Source: an uncultured Clostridia bacterium (GTDB lineage Bacteria > Bacillota > Clostridia > TANB77 > CAG-508). From it: a stretch of 64,000 nt of DNA. The stretch lies in assembly GCA_934180065.1 (NCBI GenBank), contig CAKPRA010000001.1:1-64000 (forward strand). Direction: 5' to 3'. The notes under the pieces are model-generated. The model made no database searches and was not told where the DNA came from. It saw only the letters and a list, made by a program, of their open reading frames with translations. The position numbers were made by a program, and so were the translations under genes. Of this stretch, positions 45,508 to 54,041 are shown in pieces. Each line of letters begins with the position of its first letter. Within the stretch, counting starts at the first letter, position 1.

Positions 45508-46446
45508 CTAATCTAATAATTTAATTTTTGTGTTTTTCAATTTATATTTACCTGTTTCTTCATTCTTTACAAATTCAACTAAAGATTCATCTAAGCTTTC
45601 ATCATTTTGTTTTAAATCAGTAGTATAATATAATTTTATTTTATCTATTTGTACATCTTTTAAAACAATAGTTTTAAATACCTCTGCTACATGTTTATCA
45701 TCTTCGCAAACTATAATCAATTGAGGCATACTTTTAAATCCAGAATCTCCAGGTACAAAATTATCATAAAAATCTTTATAGAATCTCATTTTATCAACAA
45801 GTTTCTTTTGCCAATCATCTTCTCTCCTAATAACCTCAAAAACAAAATCTAAAGATTTATCTTTTTTAGTAAGTTTAATACTTCCACCTGTTGCCTTGAA
45901 TGTTTTTCCTAATGTTTTTGCTGTAATAGAAGGCTTTGGGGTATAACTATCAAAAGCTTTAACCTTTCTTAAATATGCTATAATGATTTGATTTCCAGCT
46001 AATCTCTTTTTAATCATTGCCACTGGTTTAGTATTATCTGTTGGTTGCCATTTACATTCTTCTCCTCTAGAATTTAATAAATATTTTCCCATCTTCTCCA
46101 AGCAATATATTCTATATATTCCTTTTCCATCATCAGAATTAAAATAATATCTAGTTAATATCTTAGTTTTAACAAGTTGATCTAATTTCCCATTTAACTT
46201 ATCTTGTGTTTTAGGATCAAATCCATTAATTTCTAATAGTTGAAACAATTGTCTTGATGTGATAAATTCAAATTCATTTACTAATGATAATATTTTAAAA
46301 TGTAAATCATTAATATGACCTAAATTAATTCTTTGAACTATTTGGTTCATTGAAACATATCCATCTTTTCCATCAAAAACTTTTATTTCACCCTCTCTAA
46401 TTGCAAAAGGTGATGTTAATGCCTTAATCTCATTATCTTCTACCAA
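45508..46446 (-). CDS. Replication-relaxation-like protein
   Basis: The 312-residue protein resembles the replication-relaxation family of Gram-positive plasmids and integrative elements. An N-terminal winged-helix region comes first (INDLHFKILSLVNEFEFITSRQLFQLL, about 43-70; GKLDQLVKTKILTRYYF, about 85-101). The C-terminal domain resembles a restriction-endonuclease-like fold (DFVFEVIRREDDW, then LIIVCEDDKHV). Start TTG, seven bases after GGGAGGT. It lies 18 bp downstream of the S1 gene and faces the TraG-like gene. Such proteins often accompany TraG-like ATPases on elements. Family assignment is by pattern and moderate. Confidence 0.6.
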   Translation of the reverse strand: MVEDNEIKALTSPFAIREGEIKVFDGKDGYVSMNQIVQRINLGHINDLHFKILSLVNEFEFITSRQLFQLLEINGFDPKTQDKLNGKLDQLVKTKILTRYYFNSDDGKGIYRIYCLEKMGKYLLNSRGEECKWQPTDNTKPVAMIKKRLAGNQIIIAYLRKVKAFDSYTPKPSITAKTLGKTFKATGGSIKLTKKDKSLDFVFEVIRREDDWQKKLVDKMRFYKDFYDNFVPGDSGFKSMPQLIIVCEDDKHVAEVFKTIVLKDVQIDKIKLYYTTDLKQNDESLDESLVEFVKNEETGKYKLKNTKIKLLD

Positions 46447-46464
46447 TTTAATTACCTCCCATTA

Positions 46465-47268
46465 TTAAATAATTATTAACTTAATTTTCTTTTTCTCGGG
46501 TATAATTTTTTTAACATATACATCTACATTTTGTCCATATTCAATTCCATCTTTATATTCTGCAAGACCTACTAGATTTGGTTTAAGCTCTATAAAAATT
46601 CCATTTTTAGATTTTTCAATTTCTCTTGCCTTTCCTACGATTGTTGTTCCCTCTTTAATATCTTTAATGTTTTCTTCCCATGAACCAAGTAGCTCTTTAT
46701 ATGTCAAAATTATTTTGTTTTGGCTCTTATCTATTGATTTTACCATAACATTTATCTTTTGTCCAACTCTTATTCTTTCTTTTGGTGTTTTAATTCTTGC
46801 AACTGAAATATCTTCTATATGTAATAATCCTACAACTCCACCTCCTATTTCAACAAATGCCCCATAGGGTTGTATACTTTTTACAATTCCTTTCAAAACA
46901 TTTCCTTCTGAAACTTCATTTTTTATCCATGATATTGCATCTTCTTCTACAGACTTTCTAGATAATATATAATTATTAGATTCATCAATTCCTTTTACTT
47001 TAAATTGAACAAATTTATTAATTTTGCTTGTACTTATATTTTTCTTAAAATTTTCTAGATTTGCTGTTGTATTAACTTGAATTTCATTTCTATTTATAAT
47101 TCCAAATTTATTGTTATCAAATTTAACATGTAAATTATAATTATCATCACAATCTATAACTTTCGCCTCTAATATTTCTTGAGTTTTTATAGCATTATTT
47201 AATGTATCTTCTCCAATTAATTTGTTTTCAATATGCCATCCTTCTGGGATGAATTTCTGATATTTCAT
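46465..47268 (-). CDS. S1 RNA-binding domain protein, RpsA-like
   Basis: A 267-residue protein with three S1/OB modules: 30-110, 122-190 (GNVLKGIVKSIQPYGAFVEIGGGVVGLLH, the canonical S1 core) and 200-267. It resembles short Firmicutes S1 homologues (YpfD/RpsA type) that bind mRNA or the ribosome. ATG with GGAGTAGGG upstream. The replication-relaxation-like gene follows closely, so the two may be co-transcribed, a combination I would not expect for a core gene. Confidence 0.8.
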   Translation of the reverse strand: MKYQKFIPEGWHIENKLIGEDTLNNAIKTQEILEAKVIDCDDNYNLHVKFDNNKFGIINRNEIQVNTTANLENFKKNISTSKINKFVQFKVKGIDESNNYILSRKSVEEDAISWIKNEVSEGNVLKGIVKSIQPYGAFVEIGGGVVGLLHIEDISVARIKTPKERIRVGQKINVMVKSIDKSQNKIILTYKELLGSWEENIKDIKEGTTIVGKAREIEKSKNGIFIELKPNLVGLAEYKDGIEYGQNVDVYVKKIIPEKKKIKLIII

Positions 47269-47338
47269 TTTACCCTACTCCTTGTCTTTTGTATTTTTAT
47301 CATTATATAATTAATTCATAAGTTTTACAAGATTTAAA

Positions 47339-48061
47339 TCACATACTTTTTAAAGATTTTACTTCTTCATTTGATAAATATCTCCACTGTCCTATTTTTA
47401 AGCTTTTCACAGCAATATTTCCAATTTTAGATCTATGTAGTGCTATAACATTTTTTCCAATAGCTTCACACATTTTTCTAACTTCTCTATTTTTTCCTTC
47501 ATGAATCACAATCTCAACTCTAGAGCAATTCTTTTCATTATCTATTTTCAGAATTTTTACTTTAGCTTTTCCAGATATGTAATCATCTATCTTAACACCT
47601 TTTTTTAATTTTTCAACATCATCACTTGTAATAATTCCTCGAACTGTAGCATTATATGTCTTTTCTATCTCATTTTTAGGGTGTGTAACTTTATAAATAA
47701 AATCTCCATCATTAGTAAGTATTAGTGCCCCTGATGTATACATATCTAATCTACCTACTGGTAGCAATGGTGTATTTATATCTTTTATAAGATCTAAGAC
47801 TATCGGTCTATCAAATTGATCTTTAGCTGTAGTAACATAACCTATTGGTTTATTTAACAAAATATATTTATAATCGTTAACAAACTTAATTTTTTTGCCT
47901 TTAACTGAAATTTCATCTTTATCTGAATCAACTTTTGTACCAAGCTCTGTAATTACAATTCCATTAACACTTACATTTCCATTGGAAATAAGCTCTTCCG
48001 CTTTTCTTCTTGAACATACTCCTGAATTTGCTAAATACTTCTGCAATCTCATTTCTGGCAT
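47339..48061 (-). CDS. rluB: rRNA pseudouridine synthase, RsuA/RluB family
   Basis: It isomerises a uridine in 23S (or 16S) rRNA. An N-terminal S4 domain (MRLQKYLANSGVCSRRKAEEL) precedes the catalytic domain with LPVGRLDMYTSGALILTNDGD (catalytic Asp in GRLD) and EGKNREVRKMCEAIG. At 240 residues it fits RluB/YpuL. Start 48061 follows GGAGGGG; the upstream ATG at 48076 overlaps the ribosome binding site. It lies 21 bp after rluD. Confidence 0.88.
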   Translation of the reverse strand: MPEMRLQKYLANSGVCSRRKAEELISNGNVSVNGIVITELGTKVDSDKDEISVKGKKIKFVNDYKYILLNKPIGYVTTAKDQFDRPIVLDLIKDINTPLLPVGRLDMYTSGALILTNDGDFIYKVTHPKNEIEKTYNATVRGIITSDDVEKLKKGVKIDDYISGKAKVKILKIDNEKNCSRVEIVIHEGKNREVRKMCEAIGKNVIALHRSKIGNIAVKSLKIGQWRYLSNEEVKSLKSM

Positions 48062-48082
48062 TCTTGTCCCCTCCATATTTAA

Positions 48083-48991
48083 TTAACATCTTTTTTCGCA
48101 TATTTCTATTACATCTTTAAAATATTGTGGTAAATCCGCTTCAAGATGCATTTTTTTTCCAGTTATTGGATGTTTAAAGTCTAAACTTTTAGCATGTAAC
48201 ATTTGACCTTTTACATTAAATTCATTTTTTCCATTAGAATACACCTCATCACCTATAACTGGAAATCCAATTTCAGCCATATGAACTCTTATCTGATGAG
48301 TTCTCCCTGTATCTATTTTAACTTCTACTAATGTATATTTATCATACCTCTTTATTACTTTAAAATGTGTCACCGCTTCTTTACCATCTTTATCTACAGC
48401 CATTTTTTTTCTATCTTTTTTGCTTCTGGCAATTGGCATATTAATTGTAGCCTCATCTTCAGGAATAATTCCTCTAACTAGTGCTATATATTTCTTATTT
48501 ACTAATCTATTTTTTATTTGTTCACTCATATTTATATGAGCTTTATCATTTTTTGCAATAATTATTAATCCAGATGTATCTTTATCTAATCTGTGCACAA
48601 TCCCAGGTCTTTTCTCTCCACCTATTCCAGATAAAGAATCTTTACAAATATTCATTACAGCATTAACAAGAGTTCCATCTGGATTTCCATTTGCAGGATG
48701 AACAACTAGACCCTTTGGTTTGTTTACAACAATTATATCAGAATCTTCATATACAATTTCAATAGGAATATCTTGTGCAACAAGCTTAGTTTCCTTTACT
48801 TCAGGAATATTTATTTTAATAATATCTCCCTTTTTTACTTTATATGAGCTCTTTTTTATTACATTATTCACAGTAATATTATTTTCTTCTAATAATCTTT
48901 GTATAGCTTGTCTTGATAAATTTTCTTCTTTAGCTGAAATATAAGAATCTAATCTTACATTATCTAGTTCATCAACAATTATTTCTTTCAA
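48083..48991 (-). CDS. rluD: Pseudouridine synthase, RluA/RluD family
   Basis: A large-subunit rRNA pseudouridine synthase. An N-terminal S4 domain (RLDSYISAKEENLSRQAIQRL) is followed by the catalytic core with RPGIVHRLDKDTSGLIIIAK (catalytic Asp in HRLD) and GRTHQIRVHMA. At 302 residues it is typical. I place the start at the TTG at 48991 (MKEIIVDE), eight bases after GGGAG; the GTG at 49000 overlaps that site. It lies 25 bp after lspA. Confidence 0.9.
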   Translation of the reverse strand: MKEIIVDELDNVRLDSYISAKEENLSRQAIQRLLEENNITVNNVIKKSSYKVKKGDIIKINIPEVKETKLVAQDIPIEIVYEDSDIIVVNKPKGLVVHPANGNPDGTLVNAVMNICKDSLSGIGGEKRPGIVHRLDKDTSGLIIIAKNDKAHINMSEQIKNRLVNKKYIALVRGIIPEDEATINMPIARSKKDRKKMAVDKDGKEAVTHFKVIKRYDKYTLVEVKIDTGRTHQIRVHMAEIGFPVIGDEVYSNGKNEFNVKGQMLHAKSLDFKHPITGKKMHLEADLPQYFKDVIEICEKRC

Positions 48992-49016
48992 TATTTCCAC
49001 TCCCTATTACATCAAA

Positions 49017-49478
49017 TTATACATCTAATTTCTCATTTTTCAAACATGATATTCCTATAACTATAACACCTATTACCACAAAAATATCTGCTATATTAAA
49101 AACGGGAAAATTAATAAAATCTCCGAAATCAATAAAATCAACAACATATAATCTTATTAATCTATCTATCAAATTTCCAACACCACCAGAAATAAGCATT
49201 CCTATCCCTACTGACAAAAAAGTATTTATTTTTTTAAAATTTATACATACACATATTAGAATTGCAACAATTATAACTAATGTAATTATTGAAAATAATT
49301 GTACATATCCACTTGCTAATCCAAAGGCAATCCCTCTATTTTCGCAATATGTGATATTTAAGAAATTTTTAATTATGGTCTTTGGTAAATTATCCTTATC
49401 AAATACTACTAAAAACTTCGAAATTTGATCAATACATATTAATATTATAATTAATATAAAAAATTTTCTTTTATTCAT
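49017..49478 (-). CDS. lspA: Lipoprotein signal peptidase II
   Basis: An aspartyl protease that cleaves prolipoprotein signal peptides in the membrane. Four transmembrane helices are predicted. The conserved NRGIAFG, GGVGNLIDRL and VVDFIDF with FNIADIFVVIG contain the two catalytic Asp residues. At 154 residues it is family length. The start overlaps the end of the upstream membrane-protein gene by a few bases, so it is translationally coupled to it. Confidence 0.93.
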   Translation of the reverse strand: MNKRKFFILIIILICIDQISKFLVVFDKDNLPKTIIKNFLNITYCENRGIAFGLASGYVQLFSIITLVIIVAILICVCINFKKINTFLSVGIGMLISGGVGNLIDRLIRLYVVDFIDFGDFINFPVFNIADIFVVIGVIVIGISCLKNEKLDV

Positions 49479-51195
49479 TGGCATTTACTCTTTCATATAT
49501 TGTAAAATGTGAATCACTATATATTTCAACATAATTATCATCTCTTACTAATAAAGAATTCAATTTTGAATTAGAATATGTTATAGCGTGTGTAATATTA
49601 TATTCTTCAAATTTATCTTCATAGTTTCGTGACAAATTAGATATTCCTATAAAATCTGAGAAAATATCATTTCCAACATAATCTCCTTCTTCATCTTTTT
49701 CCCCATTAAATTCAGGTGAATATAAGTCAGCTCTTGAGTCTATAAATACAGGTATTCCTGAAAATAACAGATAACTTCCATAATTATATTCATTATATAG
49801 TCTTAAATTTTCTTTTCCTACCTCTGGAATTAATGTTCTATTTATATATTCTGCGGCAGCTACTGGATATGAACTTTCATCTATAAATACATCATTTTTC
49901 TTATCCAAATAATTACAAACAGATAATGTTCCAAAAATTGTAACACATATTACTATTAGTATTGCATTTATTAATTGCTTTTCTTGTTTATTATCATTAT
50001 CTTTAAATAATTTTTTTATATTATCTATTGTATCACATACTAATCTTGCTAATATAAAGTTTCCAATCAAAACTAACATTGAAACTTGTCTTTGTGACAT
50101 AAAACTTAATGCTATTAATCCCATTAACATAAAGAAATCTCTTATCTTTATTTTACATTTTGAAAATATAAGAATTCCAAAAACCATTACTAAAATAATT
50201 ACCATGTTTATATTTTCTGCTAATGTAAGAGGTAAATGTTCACTTATGCTTTGTGTTGTATTACCAGCGGTTGTTTTTACTAAATACGTATAAACTGTAT
50301 CTTTTATTGGTGTTAATAGTCCTGTGAACAAGCATAAAATCATAATTAATATTAACCATTTTATATTTTTTTCTTTTACAATTTCAAGTTTATTTGTTTT
50401 AGCTATATTTTTTTGTACTTTTTCATTATGTTTCTCTTCTAATTTTTTTATTTTATTTTTTTCAATATTTAATTGCAATTTACTAATTTTATTCTTTTTG
50501 ATTTTCGTTTTATAAAATAATTGAAACTTTTTTATAATTTTTCCATAATTTGCAGTTGTCAAAATTACACATAAATATTCTGCAATATATGGTAAATATA
50601 ATATAAAGTAGAATGGCCATACAGCACAATGAAGATTTGCAATTAATATTGGTATAACAATCAGTAATATGGCATATCTCAATTTTTTAGTTTTTAAAAA
50701 TTCTTCTATTCCAAATATTGTTAACACAAACAAAATAAATGTCACTAGTTGAGCTCTTGCTGCTATAAAGTTTTTTAATCCATATATTGAAAGTGCTGAT
50801 ATTAAAAATGATACTATATCATTTTTGGTCCATCTTAAATTTATAAAGTATATTAAAAGTGCCAAAATGACGGCTAAAATACATGTTGCCCAATATACTC
50901 CTTGGAAATTTCCAATATTATATATTTTATATGTAAAAAAATCATATAACCAATGTGGATATGTATATGGTAAATTATGGAAAGAATAATGATCTTTCAT
51001 ATCCAAACCTTTATTCCATGGTAACAAATCTGAGACATGCTCTGTATTTTCGCTTATAAACTCTCCAATTTTTATTGTATAAAATGTATCATTCTGAAAA
51101 GTTTTTGGAGTTAAAGAATATGCATATGCTACAATTGCAATTATGCATAAGGCTCTTAATATTATTTTTAAAAATTTATTTAATTTCTGATTCAT
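49471..51195 (-). CDS. Polytopic membrane protein, possible GT-C-type glycosyltransferase
   Basis: 574 residues with ten or more hydrophobic segments. After the first helix the extracellular loop contains NDTFYTIKIGEF, SFHNLPYTYPHWLYD, a pattern common in GT-C glycosyltransferase-like integral proteins; near the C-terminus IPVFIDSRADLYSPEF also recurs in such proteins. A charged cytoplasmic coiled-coil loop lies at about 215-275. ATG with AAAGGAGA. It heads the operon with lspA, rluD and rluB. Sugar-transfer function is inferred from weak resemblance. Confidence 0.65.
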   Translation of the reverse strand: MNQKLNKFLKIILRALCIIAIVAYAYSLTPKTFQNDTFYTIKIGEFISENTEHVSDLLPWNKGLDMKDHYSFHNLPYTYPHWLYDFFTYKIYNIGNFQGVYWATCILAVILALLIYFINLRWTKNDIVSFLISALSIYGLKNFIAARAQLVTFILFVLTIFGIEEFLKTKKLRYAILLIVIPILIANLHCAVWPFYFILYLPYIAEYLCVILTTANYGKIIKKFQLFYKTKIKKNKISKLQLNIEKNKIKKLEEKHNEKVQKNIAKTNKLEIVKEKNIKWLILIMILCLFTGLLTPIKDTVYTYLVKTTAGNTTQSISEHLPLTLAENINMVIILVMVFGILIFSKCKIKIRDFFMLMGLIALSFMSQRQVSMLVLIGNFILARLVCDTIDNIKKLFKDNDNKQEKQLINAILIVICVTIFGTLSVCNYLDKKNDVFIDESSYPVAAAEYINRTLIPEVGKENLRLYNEYNYGSYLLFSGIPVFIDSRADLYSPEFNGEKDEEGDYVGNDIFSDFIGISNLSRNYEDKFEEYNITHAITYSNSKLNSLLVRDDNYVEIYSDSHFTIYERVNANE

Positions 51196-51224
51196 ATTAA
51201 ATCTCCTTTAATAATTATGGTATA

Positions 51225-51253
51225 ATTATATCAACTTCCAAGTCATTTGGCAA
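51225..51253 (-). promoter_or_regulatory. Promoter of the membrane protein-lspA-rluD-rluB operon
   Basis: Minus strand: TTGCCA (51248-51253), 17 bp, TATAAT (51225-51230). Direct repeats ATTTGG(C/T)AATAATATA at 51245-51260 and 51270-51285, the first over the -35 box, could be operator half-sites shared with pflA. Confidence 0.6.
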
Positions 51254-51301
51254 TAATATAATTAAAGTGATTTGGTAATAATATATTTGAAAGGAATTAC
51301 T

Positions 51302-52030
51302 ATGAAAGAAGAAATATTAGCAAAAGTACATTCATTTGACACATTTGGAGCTGCTGACGGACCAGGAATTCGTTTTATAATTTTTTTACAGGGCTGTCAT
51401 CTTAGCTGTAAGTATTGTCAAAACAGAGATACATGGGACTGTTCAATAGGAACAAAATACTCCGTTTCAAAAATTCTCGAAAAAATATTAAGATATAAAA
51501 ACTACTTTATTTCATCAAATGGTGGTGTTACTGTAAGTGGTGGTGAGCCCCTACTTCAACAAGACTTTATTATTGAGCTTTTTACTGAATTAAAAAAACA
51601 TAATATATCAACTGCGATTGATACTTCTGGATCTTTTATTATAACAGATAAGTTAAAAAAATTAATAAGTTTGACTGATTTGTTTTTACTTGATATAAAG
51701 TGTATTAATGATTCTATTTGTAAAGATTTAACCGGCGTTTCAAACAAGTTGGAGCTTAATTTTGCACGATATTTATCTGATATAAACAAGGATGTATGGA
51801 TTAGACAAGTATTAGTTCCCGGTATTACTGATAATAAAGATGATTTAATTGAATTAAAAACGTTTTTAAGTACCTTGAAGAACGTAAAAAAAATTGATAT
51901 TTTACCTTATCATGACCTTGGTAAGTTCAAATGGGAAGAGCTTGGAATTCCATATCCATTGGAAAATGTAAGGACCGCAAATGATGATGATGTGAAAAGA
52001 GCTAAAGATATTCTTGGCTTACATGACTAA
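51302..52030 (+). CDS. pflA: Pyruvate formate-lyase activating enzyme
   Basis: A radical SAM enzyme that installs the glycyl radical on pyruvate formate-lyase under anaerobic conditions. The N-terminal FDTFGAADGPGIRFIIFLQGC and the cluster motif CHLSCKYC (CxxxCxxC) are diagnostic; VSGGEPLLQ is the SAM-binding GGE motif. At 242 residues it is typical. Start 51302 follows AAAGGA; the earlier frame start at 51272 has no ribosome binding site. pflB is not beside it. Confidence 0.92.
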   Translation: MKEEILAKVHSFDTFGAADGPGIRFIIFLQGCHLSCKYCQNRDTWDCSIGTKYSVSKILEKILRYKNYFISSNGGVTVSGGEPLLQQDFIIELFTELKKHNISTAIDTSGSFIITDKLKKLISLTDLFLLDIKCINDSICKDLTGVSNKLELNFARYLSDINKDVWIRQVLVPGITDNKDDLIELKTFLSTLKNVKKIDILPYHDLGKFKWEELGIPYPLENVRTANDDDVKRAKDILGLHD

Positions 52031-52102
52031 ACTAAATGAAGAAATGAGTAACCGTGAATAGTAGTATAATTTAGTCTATGCAGCAATTTTTTCTATAATT
52101 TA

Positions 52103-52141
52103 AAAAGCTACAATTCGTACTAACACTGAATTGTAGCTTTT
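52103..52141. terminator. Bidirectional terminator between pflA and rpsR
   Basis: A 14-bp perfect stem (52103-52116 with 52128-52141) has A-rich and T-rich ends. Confidence 0.85.
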
Positions 52142-52154
52142 AATATACTTATTA

Positions 52155-52436
52155 CTAATCTTGAGTATATGGTAACATTGCAATTTGTCTACATCTTTTT
52201 ACTGTTAAAGTAATATCTCTTTGATGTTTAGCACATGCACCAGTAGCTCTTCTTGGTAATATTTTACCTCTTTCATTTATGAATTTCTTTAATTGATCAG
52301 GATTTTTATAATCTAAAATAAAGTTTTTGTCTTTACATAATGGACAAACTTTCTTTCTCTTTTTAAATTTTGGATTAAAATCATCATCATTATTATTGTT
52401 TCTGTTATTTCTTCTATTATTTTTCTTATCAGCCAT
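52155..52436 (-). CDS. rpsR: 30S ribosomal protein S18
   Basis: S18 pairs with S6 on the 30S platform. An Asn/Arg-rich N-terminus, KKVCPLCKDK (CxxC, zinc-type form), DYKNPDQLKKFI and RRATGACAKHQRDITLTVKR are diagnostic. At 93 residues it is slightly long because of the N-terminal tail. Last gene of rpsF-ssb-rpsR. Confidence 0.96.
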   Translation of the reverse strand: MADKKNNRRNNRNNNNDDDFNPKFKKRKKVCPLCKDKNFILDYKNPDQLKKFINERGKILPRRATGACAKHQRDITLTVKRCRQIAMLPYTQD

Positions 52437-52464
52437 TTTATTTTTTCCCCCCTATCTTAATTTA

Positions 52465-52908
52465 TTAAAATGGTAGGTCATCTCCAGAAAATGTTTCAAA
52501 GTCTGAATTTTCACTTGTTCCAGTAGCTTGGCTTGGCATACTTCCAAAAGTTGAATCAAAGTTTGAGTTTCCACCCATTTCTCCATCTCTTCTACTATCT
52601 GCAAAATATGCTTCTTCAGCAATAACTTCTGTTACATAATGTTTTTGACCTTGTTCATCATCCCAACTTCTAGTTTGGATTCTTCCTATTATTCCTACTT
52701 GTTGACCTTTTTTAAAATATTTACTACAAAATTCACCTAATTTGCTCCAAGCAACTATATTGATAAAGTCTGCTTGTCTTTCTTCACCTGGACGAGCAAA
52801 TCTTCTATTTATTGCTAATGAAAATGAAGCAACTAATGTATTATTAGTTTGAGTATATCTAACTTCTGGGTCTCTTGTTAATCTTCCCATTAAAATTACT
52901 TTGTTCAT
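52465..52908 (-). CDS. ssb: Single-stranded DNA-binding protein
   Basis: An OB-fold protein that coats single-stranded DNA. MNKVILMGRLTRDPEVRYT and VAWSKLGEFCSKYFKKGQQVGIIGR are typical; the acidic C-terminal tip ends DDLPF, the partner-binding peptide. At 147 residues it is normal. Classical rpsF-ssb-rpsR order. Confidence 0.97.
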   Translation of the reverse strand: MNKVILMGRLTRDPEVRYTQTNNTLVASFSLAINRRFARPGEERQADFINIVAWSKLGEFCSKYFKKGQQVGIIGRIQTRSWDDEQGQKHYVTEVIAEEAYFADSRRDGEMGGNSNFDSTFGSMPSQATGTSENSDFETFSGDDLPF

Positions 52909-52945
52909 ATTTTCACCATTACTTTAGCCATCTAAAGTCCTTCTA

Positions 52946-53227
52946 TTAATCTTGTTTTATTGTCATGAATTTTATAATTTCATCTGTTATTCTGTAGTTT
53001 CTTTCTAGCTCTGTAATTAGATCTGGATTAGCTTCAAAATAAAATACTGCATAATATCCTTCTGCGAATTTTTTAACTTCATAAGCTAATTTTCTTTTAC
53101 CTAATTCATCAACTTTTTCTACTTTACCGTCAGTATTAATTAAGTCTGTGAATTTTGAAATTAAAGCTTTGATTCCTTCTTCTTCAACAGTTGGATTAAT
53201 AATGACAACACTTTCGTATTTATTCAT
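52946..53227 (-). CDS. rpsF: 30S ribosomal protein S6
   Basis: S6 forms a heterodimer with S18. MNKYESVVIINPTVEEEG at the start and KRKLAYEVKKFAEGYYAVFYF are diagnostic; 93 residues. The start at 53227 follows AAGGAGGTG; an in-frame GTG at 53239 is part of that site. The leader has two short hairpins (ATATAGT/ACTATAT and around CTTACAT/ATGTAGG) that might serve autogenous control, but I do not see the standard S6:S18 motif. Confidence 0.95.
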   Translation of the reverse strand: MNKYESVVIINPTVEEEGIKALISKFTDLINTDGKVEKVDELGKRKLAYEVKKFAEGYYAVFYFEANPDLITELERNYRITDEIIKFMTIKQD

Positions 53228-53315
53228 TATTCTCTTCACCTCCTTATGGATATAAAACCTACATTTTTATGTAAGTAAGGAAATATAGTTTTTACACTAT
53301 ATTCTCAATGTTGCC

Positions 53316-53344
53316 ATTTTATCACATTTTCTACATAAAATCAA
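53316..53344 (-). promoter_or_regulatory. Promoter of the rpsF-ssb-rpsR operon
   Basis: Minus strand: TTGATT (53339-53344), 17 bp, TAAAAT (53316-53321), 89 bp before the rpsF start. Confidence 0.65.
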
Positions 53345-53364
53345 TAGGATTTTAGCAATATTTA

Positions 53365-53392
53365 TTGACATTTTTCTACAAAATATTATAAT
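53365..53392 (+). promoter_or_regulatory. Promoter of mscL
   Basis: TTGACA (53365-53370), 16 bp, TATAAT (53387-53392), 38 bp before the ATG. Both boxes are consensus. Confidence 0.8.
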
Positions 53393-53430
53393 ATTTATTT
53401 ATATACTTGTTATGAAAGGGGAATATTTTT

Positions 53431-53916
53431 ATGTTTAAAGAATTTAAAGAATTTATTTCAAAAGGAAATGTTATGGATATGGCTATTGGTGTTATTATAG
53501 CTAATGCCTTTGCAGATATTGTAAAAGCTCTTACATCTTCTTTTATTCAACCAATACTAGGATTAATCGGTGGTGCTGAAATCCATGGAACTATACCTTT
53601 AGGAAATTCAGGGCAAGCTTTAGATTATGGAACTTTTATTACTGCTGTCATAAATTTCTTAATAGTAGCATTTATATTATTTATAATGGTAAAAACAGTT
53701 AACACTATTAACAAAAAGAGCAAAGAAAGACTAGAGCAACTTGCATCTAAAGTAACAAAACATAAGAAGAAATCTGAAGAAACTTTAGAAGAAAATCCAG
53801 AAACAAAACTTTGTCCTTTCTGTTTAACAGAAATTCCATATAAAGCAACAAGATGTCCTCATTGTACATCTATTTTAGAAGAATTAAGTAGTAAAGTCGA
53901 TAAGTCAAAAAAATAA
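53431..53916 (+). CDS. mscL: Large-conductance mechanosensitive channel with C-terminal zinc ribbon
   Basis: MscL opens under membrane tension to release solutes. The N-terminal amphipathic helix (MFKEFKEFISKGNVMDMAIGV) precedes TM1, a periplasmic loop and TM2 (INFLIVAFILFIMVK). After a charged linker the C-terminus carries a zinc ribbon, CPFCLTEIPYKATRCPHC, about residues 127-144. Length 161. Monocistronic with its own promoter and terminator. Confidence 0.94.
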   Translation: MFKEFKEFISKGNVMDMAIGVIIANAFADIVKALTSSFIQPILGLIGGAEIHGTIPLGNSGQALDYGTFITAVINFLIVAFILFIMVKTVNTINKKSKERLEQLASKVTKHKKKSEETLEENPETKLCPFCLTEIPYKATRCPHCTSILEELSSKVDKSKK

Positions 53917-53978
53917 TAAAACATTATGTTGTACATTATAAAACATAATACAAAAAATATTTTATGATCTGGTACAAC

Positions 53979-54021
53979 AAAAGCGGAAATTCAGGTATTA
54001 AACCGTTGAATTTCCGCTTTT
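53979..54021. terminator. Bidirectional terminator between mscL and htpG
   Basis: A 15-bp perfect stem, 53979-53993 (AAAAGCGGAAATTCA) with 54007-54021, followed by T residues on both strands. Confidence 0.9.
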
Positions 54022-54041
54022 TTATAGTATCTTTTTATTAT

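Noticed and set aside
30041..46446. A single integrative conjugative element from topB to the replication-relaxation-like gene
   Set aside because: Core genes (clpE, pgsA, comEC, hup, flippase) lie between, and no integrase, relaxase or attachment-site repeats were seen.
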